Of a DNA stretch of 64,000 bases, positions 33,318 through 40,647 are shown one piece after another. The notes beneath the pieces are model-generated. The model saw nothing but the letters and a program-made list of their open reading frames with translations, made no database searches and was not told where the DNA came from. The translations under genes were made by a program, and so were the position numbers. The DNA is from JAGQVA01 sp033764335 (lineage in GTDB: Bacteria > Bacteroidota > Bacteroidia > J057), in the NCBI GenBank assembly GCA_033764335.1, contig JANRJC010000001.1, positions 124,001 to 188,000 on the forward strand, written 5' to 3'. The stretch's first letter is position 1; every line of letters begins with the position of its first letter.

Positions 33318-34748
33318 CTAAAACTCGGCACTTTTGGGGGCACGGGGGAAAGCGATCACATCGCGAATATTGCCCATACCGGTTACAAACAGAATAATTC
33401 GCTCAAAACCCAGCCCAAATCCGGCGTGGGGAGCCGTCCCAAATTGCCGGAGTTCGAGGTACCACCAGAGGTCGTGAGTGGGGACGTGCATTTCTTCCAT
33501 GCGGTTTTTGAGCACATCGAGTCTTTCTTCGCGCTGGGAGCCTCCGATGACCTCCCCGATTCCGGGGAAAAGCACATCCATAGCGGCAACCGTTTTTCCG
33601 TCTGGGTTCACCTTCATGTAAAAGGCTTTGATGTCTTTGGGGTAGTCGCGGACGATAACGGGGCGGTTAAATTCTTTTTCGACGAGGTAACGTTCGTGTT
33701 CTGCCTGAAGTGCTTTGCCCCATTCGACCGGGTATTCAAACTGTCCTTTTTTATAGGGTTTGGACTGAAGAAGAATGTCAATCGCCTCGGTATAGGTAAT
33801 GCGTTGAAAGTCGTTTTCGGTGACAAACCGGAGAGTTTCGAGCAGCCCCATCGGGCGGCGATCCTGCGCCTTCATATTTTTTTCTTCTTCCTCAATCCTT
33901 TTGTCCAGGAAATCGAGGTCGTCGGCGCAGTGTTCCATGGCGTAACGGATGATATATTTGACAAAATCCTCCGCCAGGTCCATATTTTCGTTGATTTCGA
34001 TAAAAGCGACTTCCGGTTCGATCATCCAAAACTCCGCCAGGTGGCGGGTAGTGTTGGAGTTTTCGGCGCGAAAAGTCGGGCCAAAAGTATAAACTTTGCC
34101 CAGGGCCATGGCTCCCACTTCGGCCTCCAACTGCCCGGAAACGGTCAGGTTAGTTTCTTTAGCAAAAAAATCTTCTTTCCAGTTGATTTCGCCCGTTTCA
34201 GTACGGGGTGGATTATCAAAAGGCAGAGTAGTAACGCGAAACATTTCCCCGGCACCTTCGGCATCACTGCCCGTAATAATGGGCGTATGCATGTAAAAAA
34301 AACCGCGGTCATTAAAATATTTATGCACCGCAAAAGCCATTGCATGGCGAATGCGAAAAACCGCACTAAACGTACTGGTGCGCATACGCAAATGGGCTTT
34401 TTCGCGAAGGAATTCCAGGCTATGTTTTTTGGGTTGCATCGGGTAAATGGCCGGGTCGGCATTGCCGAGAATGGTGATTTTTTCGGCCAATACCTCTACG
34501 GTTTGTCCTTTGCCCTGAGAAGCGACAAGTTTACCGGAGATTTCAAGAGCTGTGCCGGTATTGATACTTTTGAGGGTTTTTTCGTCAAAATCCTCGAATT
34601 CAACAACAATCTGAATATTATTGATTGTGGATCCATCATTTAATGCGATAAAACGATTGCTGCGGAATGTGCGTACCCAACCTTTTATCAATACTATTTG
34701 GTTTTCAGGGGGGGTTGTCAACAGGTGTTTGATCTCTGTCGCCTTCAT
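33318..34748 (-). CDS. asnS: Asparaginyl-tRNA synthetase
   Basis: A 476-residue class IIb synthetase that charges tRNA-Asn in the cytoplasm. An N-terminal OB-fold anticodon-binding domain (VLIKGWVRTFRSNRFIALNDGS, about 17-100) precedes the catalytic domain with motif 2 (FGPTFRAENSNTTRHLAEFWM) and motif 3 (GFGLGFERIILFVTGMGNIRD). The sequence AENSNTTRH has the spacing of AsnRS and not of AspRS, and the overall length agrees. A strong hairpin terminator lies 25 nt before its ATG, so it either has a very close promoter or is controlled by readthrough. The oxygenase gene follows 18 nt downstream. Confidence 0.96.
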   Translation of the reverse strand: MKATEIKHLLTTPPENQIVLIKGWVRTFRSNRFIALNDGSTINNIQIVVEFEDFDEKTLKSINTGTALEISGKLVASQGKGQTVEVLAEKITILGNADPAIYPMQPKKHSLEFLREKAHLRMRTSTFSAVFRIRHAMAFAVHKYFNDRGFFYMHTPIITGSDAEGAGEMFRVTTLPFDNPPRTETGEINWKEDFFAKETNLTVSGQLEAEVGAMALGKVYTFGPTFRAENSNTTRHLAEFWMIEPEVAFIEINENMDLAEDFVKYIIRYAMEHCADDLDFLDKRIEEEEKNMKAQDRRPMGLLETLRFVTENDFQRITYTEAIDILLQSKPYKKGQFEYPVEWGKALQAEHERYLVEKEFNRPVIVRDYPKDIKAFYMKVNPDGKTVAAMDVLFPGIGEVIGGSQREERLDVLKNRMEEMHVPTHDLWWYLELRQFGTAPHAGFGLGFERIILFVTGMGNIRDVIAFPRAPKSAEF

Positions 34749-34772
34749 GATGAATCTAAGTTATTTGTTAAT

Positions 34773-34801
34773 AAAAAAAACAGGACGCAAAGTTGCGTCC
34801 T
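34773..34801 (-). terminator. Rho-independent terminator after ftsB, in front of asnS
   Basis: On the minus strand AGGACGCAA and TTGCGTCCT (34801-34793 and 34790-34782) pair perfectly around two bases, or seven pairs with a six-base loop, followed after one base by eight T. It is the strongest terminator in the window. Its position 25 nt before the asnS start also allows a leader attenuator. Confidence 0.85.
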
Positions 34802-34857
34802 ATATCGTTATCAGTCAAGTTATAATAATGATTAACTGTATAAAGCGGGAAGAATCC

Positions 34858-35181
34858 CTATTCTTTTTCGACGATAATAAACACGTCTTCGCCGGGTCTT
34901 TTCATATAATACTTTTCCCGGGCATAACGCTCCAGTTCGTCCATATTACTAAAAATCTGGTCGGTCTGGTAGTCCACTTTTTCAATGGCTTCGAGGTAGT
35001 GTTGTTCATCCTTTTGCAATTCTCGGATTTGTTCCGACATACGATATTGAGAAATCAGGTTATACCGATCAAAAAAGACCATCCACACAGCGGCAAATAC
35101 AAATACCAGGAAGTATTTGGAGGTGACCACTTTGGTCATTCTCGCAAGGATTTTCTGAAAAAATTGTGCAGGACTACTCAT
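34858..35181 (-). CDS. ftsB: Septum-formation initiator family protein (FtsB/DivIC)
   Basis: A 107-residue bitopic protein. A single membrane segment at about 24-37 (YFLVFVFAAVWMVFF) is followed by a leucine/glutamine-rich coiled coil (ISQYRMSEQIRELQKDEQHYLEAIEKV) and the conserved C-terminal ELERYAREKYYMKRPGEDVF, the family hallmark. It joins the FtsQLB-type complex that activates septal peptidoglycan synthesis. The promoter overlaps the start codon region: its -7 box ends only five bases before the ATG, so the message is probably leaderless or nearly so. A strong terminator closes the unit before asnS. Confidence 0.92.
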   Translation of the reverse strand: MSSPAQFFQKILARMTKVVTSKYFLVFVFAAVWMVFFDRYNLISQYRMSEQIRELQKDEQHYLEAIEKVDYQTDQIFSNMDELERYAREKYYMKRPGEDVFIIVEKE

Positions 35182-35185
35182 GAAA

Positions 35186-35217
35186 CAAATATATACTTTG
35201 CCGTTTAGGTTACAAAA
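35186..35217 (-). promoter_or_regulatory. Promoter of ftsB (near-ideal Bacteroidota type)
   Basis: Minus-strand TTTTG (35217-35213), 19 nt, then TATATTTG (35193-35186): both elements and spacing match the Bacteroidota primary-sigma consensus. The ATG is at 35181, so transcription should begin at or beside the start codon. Confidence 0.6.
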
Positions 35218-35230
35218 GATTTTTTGAAAA

Positions 35231-35252
35231 AATTATCCACCGACGGATAATT
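35231..35252. promoter_or_regulatory. 8-bp inverted repeat between ftsB and the MORN gene
   Basis: AATTATCC and GGATAATT are exact inverse complements around six bases, in the 125-nt divergent spacer. It sits 14 nt upstream of the ftsB -33 element. It may be an operator shared by the two genes; no other support. Confidence 0.3.
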
Positions 35253-35306
35253 GTATTCTTTTTTTGACAAAAAGCGTTTATTCATTAAATGTTAATCCTA
35301 TACCTC

Positions 35307-36284
35307 ATGAAATTTTTAAGGTTTTTACTTTTAATAATCCTTTTTTCGGCCACTTATACAGGCAGAACACAGGATACGCTGAAGTTTCGCAATGGAACTT
35401 TATACATAGGAGAGGTAAACAACCTCAAGCCCCACGGAACGGGGGTATATCTGTCTCCTAAACTCGATACTATTTATCAGGGGCAGTATTTCGAAGCGAA
35501 AAAACACGGTATGGGCAAATACTTTTTTTCAAACGGCAATACCTATTCTGGCGATTGGGTAGATGAAATGATGGAAGGTCGGGGAAAAATGAAGTTTGCC
35601 AATGGGGATAGTTACGAGGGAGACTGGAAAAAAGATCGCCGTCATGGCAAGGGTATTTATATCTATGCAAATGGAGATGTCTATGAGGGTGAATTTGCAG
35701 AAGGTCTCCGGCAAGGAACCGGCAGTTTTACCACAGAAAACAAATCTTATACCGGCGGATGGCAAAACGGCCTGATGCATGGAAAAGGGCATGAAAAAAT
35801 CACCTCTACTGACCATACGGAAACTTATGAGGGCGATTTTTTCAATGGAAAATACCATGGAACCGGCTCCTGGGTTCATCAGCGTGACAGCATTATTACC
35901 GAATATGTCGGCCTCTGGCAAGACGGAAATCGCATCGGACAGGGCATTTACACCATCAACGGGCGCAAATTTGAGGGGGTGTGGGAAGAAAATGAAACCT
36001 CCGGCACAGGAATATGCATTACCGAAGAAGGCACGTATGAAGGGCAGTTTCGCAGAGGGTTTTTTAACGGAACCGGAACCATGCGTTACCTCAATGGGGA
36101 AGTTTACGAAGGAGACTGGGTGCGGGGCCGAAAACAGGGTTACGGCAAGTATGTCTATAACGACAAGCGGGTCTATGAAGGCGAATGGTACATGGATCAG
36201 GAAAACGGTAAAGGAACCCTTACCCAACCGGATGGAACGTCGGCTCAGGCGACCTTCCGCAACGGTCAGGTGGTAAAAGAATAA
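35307..36284 (+). CDS. Exported MORN-repeat protein
   Basis: About 325 residues from the ATG at 35307, which begins a signal peptide (MKFLRFLLLIILFSATYTG); an upstream ATG at 35289 only adds MLILYL. The mature protein is essentially twelve MORN repeats of about 23 residues, each of the form Y-x-G-(D/E)-(W/F)-x-x-G-x-x-x-G-x-G, for example YEGDWKKDRRHGKGIYIY and YEGEWYMDQENGKGTLTQ. MORN arrays form long beta-meanders that bind proteins or lipids and act as scaffolds. No catalytic domain is present. Signal peptide indicates periplasm or surface. Confidence 0.9.
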   Translation: MKFLRFLLLIILFSATYTGRTQDTLKFRNGTLYIGEVNNLKPHGTGVYLSPKLDTIYQGQYFEAKKHGMGKYFFSNGNTYSGDWVDEMMEGRGKMKFANGDSYEGDWKKDRRHGKGIYIYANGDVYEGEFAEGLRQGTGSFTTENKSYTGGWQNGLMHGKGHEKITSTDHTETYEGDFFNGKYHGTGSWVHQRDSIITEYVGLWQDGNRIGQGIYTINGRKFEGVWEENETSGTGICITEEGTYEGQFRRGFFNGTGTMRYLNGEVYEGDWVRGRKQGYGKYVYNDKRVYEGEWYMDQENGKGTLTQPDGTSAQATFRNGQVVKE

Positions 36285-36291
36285 TTTGCCT

Positions 36292-37986
36292 TTACCAGAT
36301 CAGAACCTTCCGAACATTGAGGATATGATCACCGGTGCGTATCCTTACCAGATAGGCTCCTTTTGCATTTTCCCGCATTTGAAGAGTAACCTCTGTCTGT
36401 TGCCAGTTTAGACTTGTTTGATGAATCATTCGTCCCTGCATATCAAACATTTCCAACAGGCCATCCTTCCGGTAAACAATGAGGTCATAGGTAAGCGTAA
36501 CCGTACCGGTAAAGGGATCCACATACGATTCGCCGGAAGAAGAACCCTTGGGAGGTATTACCCCTTCAGTCGGCCATGCGCAATAATCGGTAAACGTCTC
36601 CAGGTTGTTAATATCATACGAAAAACCAAACATTGTCCCGCCATATTGAGGTGCACCCACGGAAATGCGGTTCATATTCTCCGATTTACTCAGAAAAATC
36701 TCCAGCCCCGCAGCACAGGTATTGTAGGCTTCGCTCAGAATACCGTAGCCGGCGTCGGCACGAACGGTGATGAGTTTGCGCTGATTGACTACGCCCTGTA
36801 AAGATTGGGTGAAATTCCCCACCGCAACAAAATCATCGGAATGGCGAAAAAAAACGATGTCCTCCAGGGTTTCGTCCCGGTCATAATCTGTAATTTCGGT
36901 GAGGTTACTGTAATTACGCGCCCAAACTACTTTCCCCGAAGAATCGGTTTTAAGCACAAATCCGCGTTTTCTTCCGCTTCCCGGTAAGAGAAAAGTACCT
37001 GCCACCAAAAAACCATTGTCATTCCCGGAAACCGGCGAAGTATAGGTGGTAATTGCGTTGGCTAATAAGGTTTCCTTCCCGTACGATTCATATTTATTGT
37101 AAAACAACAATTGACCGGTGTCATCTATACCCATGACGTACATGAGTGATTCACCGGTAGCGGCGGTTGCCTGACCGGTAACGGCAAAAAATCCTTCGGA
37201 ATGCCATACGACATCCTTCGGTTCGCTTACCATTGCATTATCATAAAAAGAATAAGACCATACCCGGTTGAGGTTTTTATCCAAACGCAACAACAAGGGC
37301 TGGGGAGAAGTTTCGTCATATACCCCCAGAGCAAGAAACCCGCCGTCAGGGACAGCAATAATTTTTACCGGGCGGTCAGTAGTAGGAGTATTGAGAGAAA
37401 AAGCTCCGGTCGAAAGGCCTTTGGTATTCAGACGGTTGACCATAATATTGGTGAAGGGATTTGCATTTCCCACGGGCCCGGAAAGCGTAATAATGGATTC
37501 ATCCTCCGGCTGATAAATCACCGACTCAAAGCTGTAATTGGATTGCATTCGCGACCAGATTTCCTGGCCTTTGGCATTTAGCAGGGTGATGGTTCGCTCA
37601 CTGCCTCCTCCCAAAAACACATTTTGCACACTTGCCCCACCGACAAGGTAATTGCCTTCCGAGTCTATTGCCACAGACCGCCCCACTACTCCGTTGGTGC
37701 CATTCGGAAAATTAGTATAAAGAAGGCGGGAAAGTTTTGCCTGCCCGGTGTGGTCGGCCCTAATCAAAAACGCTCCTGCAGAATAAGTAGGTGCAGAAGC
37801 CTTAAAATCACCCACCATTACAAATTCCGAAGAACCGGGAACACCTACTACTTCATTTACCGAAAACTTCATCGGAGCATGAAATCCGGGAAGATCAGTG
37901 TATCCCTTAAACGATTGGGCAGATGCCGAAGAAAAATAAAATACAAATAATGCCAGGAGGAAATTGGGATGTATTGTACGGTTCAT
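36292..37986 (-). CDS. Secreted beta-propeller-like protein with T9SS type A sorting domain
   Basis: A 564-residue protein with a signal peptide (FLLALFVFYFSSASAQ, to about residue 24). The body is made of recurring strand units such as GQAKLSRLLYTNFPNG, GQEIWSRMQSNYSF and GKVVWARNYSNL, the pattern of secreted propeller proteins. The C-terminal 75 residues form the T9SS sorting domain: LLEMFDMQGRMIHQTSL and GAYLVRIRTGDHILNVRKVLIW carry the ordered elements (MFDMQGR, GAYLVRI, KVLI). It should cross the outer membrane through the type IX system. Ligand or function unknown. A perfect -7 box lies 30 nt upstream. Confidence 0.88.
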   Translation of the reverse strand: MNRTIHPNFLLALFVFYFSSASAQSFKGYTDLPGFHAPMKFSVNEVVGVPGSSEFVMVGDFKASAPTYSAGAFLIRADHTGQAKLSRLLYTNFPNGTNGVVGRSVAIDSEGNYLVGGASVQNVFLGGGSERTITLLNAKGQEIWSRMQSNYSFESVIYQPEDESIITLSGPVGNANPFTNIMVNRLNTKGLSTGAFSLNTPTTDRPVKIIAVPDGGFLALGVYDETSPQPLLLRLDKNLNRVWSYSFYDNAMVSEPKDVVWHSEGFFAVTGQATAATGESLMYVMGIDDTGQLLFYNKYESYGKETLLANAITTYTSPVSGNDNGFLVAGTFLLPGSGRKRGFVLKTDSSGKVVWARNYSNLTEITDYDRDETLEDIVFFRHSDDFVAVGNFTQSLQGVVNQRKLITVRADAGYGILSEAYNTCAAGLEIFLSKSENMNRISVGAPQYGGTMFGFSYDINNLETFTDYCAWPTEGVIPPKGSSSGESYVDPFTGTVTLTYDLIVYRKDGLLEMFDMQGRMIHQTSLNWQQTEVTLQMRENAKGAYLVRIRTGDHILNVRKVLIW

Positions 37987-38015
37987 AACTGCATTTATTC
38001 ACGCAGTAAATTTTC

Positions 38016-38023
38016 CAAAAATA
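38016..38023 (-). promoter_or_regulatory. -7 box of the T9SS cargo gene
   Basis: Minus-strand TATTTTTG fits TAnnTTTG exactly, 30 nt before the ATG at 37986. The -33 element is weak. Confidence 0.38.
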
Positions 38024-38085
38024 CATCATTTAAAAAATACACTTTTCCGTAAAGACTGACACGTAAATATTACGAATTGTCGCGA

Positions 38086-39777
38086 TTAATTCGATATTCT
38101 TACACTTTTCAGGAAAAGGTGGTTCATCGGATTGCCCGTGAGTCCCGTAATACCCGGTTGAAGCAACCGGAAACTCCGGTCGTAATAAAGCACAATCACT
38201 GGTGATTGCGCCATCATCTGGTTTTCCATACGCTGATATATCCCCCATCGGGCCGAGTCTTCGGTAACCGTCATCGCAGTGCGGTACTGCCGGTCAAAAT
38301 CCGAAAAATTAAAGTGTGTGGTATTGGGGCCTTCCGGAGCGAAGTTGGCGGAGAAAAAAAGCGACAAATAGTTTTCCCCATCGGGATAATCGGCAATCCA
38401 GCTTGCCCGCCAGAAATGAATGCGCGTGCTGTAAATTTCCTTTCGCAATGCCCCTCCCTGCAAATTTTGAATATCGAGTTTTACCCCTATATCTTCGAAT
38501 GATTTCTGAATAAACTCCGAAATATGAGCGTATTTGGCAGTAGAATATAAAACTATCTCGGGTAAATCCCTGCCGCCCGGGTACCCTGCCTCAGCCAGCA
38601 AGGTTCGGGATTTTTCCGGATTAAACCGGTAACCCGAGACTTTATCCGGATCAAACCCCGGCATCCCGTTGGGGATAAATCCCGAGTTTCCGGGATAACC
38701 CATGCCGTTGAGAAGGTATTTCACCAATCGTTCTCGGTCAATGGCATAATTTAATGCCTGCCTCACCCTTACATCCCGAAGGGGGTGATTTTTCATCAAT
38801 TCCAGGGTAGAATCAATCTGCATACCCAGGTATTCGGTATTTAGCTGGGGGCTAAGGAGCACTTGATATTTTTCACGGTAGGCGGGTTTTACGGTTCCGT
38901 CCAGGTTTAACACTTCGTCTTTGTACGAATTGTCCAAATCGCCGATAAAATCGAGTTTGCCTTGGACAAACTCAATAAACGCCGATAACCGGCTGGGGAT
39001 AAACTTCACACTTATCGCATCGAGGTGCGGAAGCCGTTGCCCCTTTTCGGTTTCAAAATACAAGGGATTTTTATGGAGAATGAGTTGATTGCCTTCTTTC
39101 CAGCGAAAAAAACGGAAAGGGCCTGTGCCTACGGGGTGGTTGCGAAAATTTTCTCCGTAAAATTCGACAACCTCTCGCGGCACTACATAACCGTAGGGCA
39201 TGGCCAACAATCCCGGAAATGGCGGAAAAGGCCGGGTGAGGCGGATGATAAACGTAGAATCATCGGGAGCCGAAAACCCCGAAATCGTCGGCGAGTCCCC
39301 GGCGTCAAAGGCTTCAAGCCCTTCTATTTTTCCGCTGAATATCCATTTACCGGTAGAAGCCGTGCGAGAGTCACAAATCCGGGTAAAAGAATAGACAAAA
39401 TCACCGGCGGTTACGGCGCGGGTGCTATCCTTTCCAAAAGCCGGATGTGTATGAAAAAAAACATTTTTTCGCAGAAAAAACCGATATTCTCTTCCACTGT
39501 CTGCAATTTCCCAGTTACGGGCAAGGGAAGGTTGAACATGCAGTGTACTATCCAGACTGATAAGACCGTTAAATAGCTGAGCCGTCATCCAAATCGGAGC
39601 GCGGCTTCGGGCATAAGCGGGGTCAAGCGTGTTAAGCCCTTCGTCGAGATTCATGCGGAAAACCTGCTTATCCACAAGGTTATCCACAGGATTTCCACAA
39701 CTTATCCACATAAGTGTGCAAAAAATTCCGGTTATGCACAGGAATATTGTTGGTCGGTGGATTTCTCTATGGTACAA
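38086..39777 (-). CDS. ABC transporter peptide-binding lipoprotein (SBP_bac_5)
   Basis: A 563-residue family-5 solute-binding protein. A lipoprotein signal ends at about Cys27 (ITGIFCTLMWISC). Typical segments are DEGLNTLDPAYARSR near the start, LFNGLISLDSTLHVQPSLA, NWEIADSGREYRFFLRKNVFF, a central VRVQALNYAIDRE-like helix (VRQALNYAIDRERLV) and a late WIADYPDGENYL. It captures oligopeptides or similar ligands for an importer not encoded here. Only TTG at 39777 gives the full signal peptide; an internal ATG would remove it. Codons for residues about 13-37 overlap the DnaA-box cluster, so the N-terminus is constrained by two functions. Confidence 0.85.
   Translation of the reverse strand: MYHREIHRPTIFLCITGIFCTLMWISCGNPVDNLVDKQVFRMNLDEGLNTLDPAYARSRAPIWMTAQLFNGLISLDSTLHVQPSLARNWEIADSGREYRFFLRKNVFFHTHPAFGKDSTRAVTAGDFVYSFTRICDSRTASTGKWIFSGKIEGLEAFDAGDSPTISGFSAPDDSTFIIRLTRPFPPFPGLLAMPYGYVVPREVVEFYGENFRNHPVGTGPFRFFRWKEGNQLILHKNPLYFETEKGQRLPHLDAISVKFIPSRLSAFIEFVQGKLDFIGDLDNSYKDEVLNLDGTVKPAYREKYQVLLSPQLNTEYLGMQIDSTLELMKNHPLRDVRVRQALNYAIDRERLVKYLLNGMGYPGNSGFIPNGMPGFDPDKVSGYRFNPEKSRTLLAEAGYPGGRDLPEIVLYSTAKYAHISEFIQKSFEDIGVKLDIQNLQGGALRKEIYSTRIHFWRASWIADYPDGENYLSLFFSANFAPEGPNTTHFNFSDFDRQYRTAMTVTEDSARWGIYQRMENQMMAQSPVIVLYYDRSFRLLQPGITGLTGNPMNHLFLKSVRISN
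39668..39740. other. Candidate replication origin: five DnaA boxes in 73 bp
   Basis: Matches to TTWTNCACA occur at 39668-39676, 39680-39688 and 39702-39710 (all TTATCCACA), 39715-39723 (TTTTGCACA, minus strand) and 39732-39740 (TTATGCACA). Four also match the strict TTATNCACA. They lie directly upstream of parA, a usual neighbour of bacterial origins, and at the point where prevailing gene direction changes from leftward to rightward. An AT-rich unwinding tract is not obvious. Alternatives are a DnaA-controlled promoter or a DnaA titration site. Confidence 0.68.
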
Positions 39778-39782
39778 TCTCT

Positions 39783-39790
39783 TATATTTG
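39783..39790 (+). promoter_or_regulatory. parA promoter -7 box
   Basis: TATATTTG is an exact TAnnTTTG match ending 20 nt before the parA ATG. The -33 element is weak, which would suit a promoter modulated by DnaA bound at the boxes upstream. Confidence 0.5.
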
Positions 39791-39810
39791 TGTCGTCAAA
39801 GATAGGAATT

Positions 39811-40644
39811 ATGGGAAAAATAATTTGTCTCGCCAATCAAAAAGGAGGTGTCGGAAAAACCACCACGGCCATCAACCTCGCGGCAAGCCTTGCCGCACTG
39901 GAGTATAAAACGCTGCTGGTGGATACCGACCCGCAGGCCAATGCTTCCAGCGGTGTGGGCGTTGATCTTTCACAGGCCGAAGAAAGTATTTACAGTTGTA
40001 TGCTAAATTTTCTGGCCGAAAGTGAAGCGGAAGAAGGTGAACCGGTTCATATCCGCGACATTATTATCCAAACGGAATTTCCTAATCTCTATCTCGTACC
40101 TTCTCACGATAATCTCGCCGGTGCTGAAATCGAAATCGTCGAAGAGGGAAACCGCGAATTTTTGATGAAACAGGTTTTGGCGGAAATTCGGGATGAATAC
40201 GATTTTATTATCCTCGACTGCTCGCCTTCTCTTGGACTCATTACTATTAACTCTCTTACCGCCGCAGACTCGGTGATCATCCCGGTTCAGTGTGAATACT
40301 TTGCGCTCGAAGGTCTGGCAAAACTGCTCAATACCATCCGCCTTATTCAACAGGGACTCAACCCCGACCTGGAAATCGAAGGAATTCTCCTCACGATGTA
40401 CGATCCCCGCCTTAACCTGTCCAATCAGGTGATTGAGGATGTACAACGCCACTTCCAGCATCTGGCTTTTCAGACGGTCATCCACCGCAATACCCGACTG
40501 AGCGAAGCTCCTTCCTACGGGCAGCCTGTTCTGGCTTTTGACGCCCGCAGCAAAGGAGCCATCAACTATGTCAATCTGGCAAAAGAGATTCTGGAAAACA
40601 ACGAAATGCCGCTCACGAAACAAAATGTCGCGGTTACGGGTTGA
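39811..40644 (+). CDS. parA: Chromosome-partitioning ATPase ParA/Soj
   Basis: A 277-residue deviant-Walker ATPase from the ATG at 39811 (an upstream extension through MDFSMVQSL lies across the promoter and is rejected). The deviant Walker A is NQKGGVGKTTTAINLAASL at about 8-26, the A' motif LLVDTDPQANASSGVG, the Walker B region YDFIILDCSPSLG and the late HRNTRLSEAPSYGQPV, all characteristic of chromosomal Soj. With ParB and parS it moves new origins apart. The usual parB gene does not follow: a cyclase on the other strand begins four bases beyond the stop. ParB must be elsewhere or missing. Confidence 0.94.
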   Translation: MGKIICLANQKGGVGKTTTAINLAASLAALEYKTLLVDTDPQANASSGVGVDLSQAEESIYSCMLNFLAESEAEEGEPVHIRDIIIQTEFPNLYLVPSHDNLAGAEIEIVEEGNREFLMKQVLAEIRDEYDFIILDCSPSLGLITINSLTAADSVIIPVQCEYFALEGLAKLLNTIRLIQQGLNPDLEIEGILLTMYDPRLNLSNQVIEDVQRHFQHLAFQTVIHRNTRLSEAPSYGQPVLAFDARSKGAINYVNLAKEILENNEMPLTKQNVAVTG

Positions 40645-40647
40645 TCG

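Noticed and set aside
33426..34643. A 405-codon plus-strand open frame opposite asnS
   Set aside because: The asnS frame has all synthetase motifs, and the opposite frame is free of stops because of codon use. No domain or start signal supports it.
39757..39810. Upstream extension of parA (MDFSMVQSL and onward)
   Set aside because: It covers the TATATTTG promoter box, and ParA proteins begin at MGKIICLANQKGG.
39741..39810. AT-rich unwinding element of the proposed origin
   Set aside because: The stretch is only mildly AT-rich with no repeated 13-mers, so I do not claim it.
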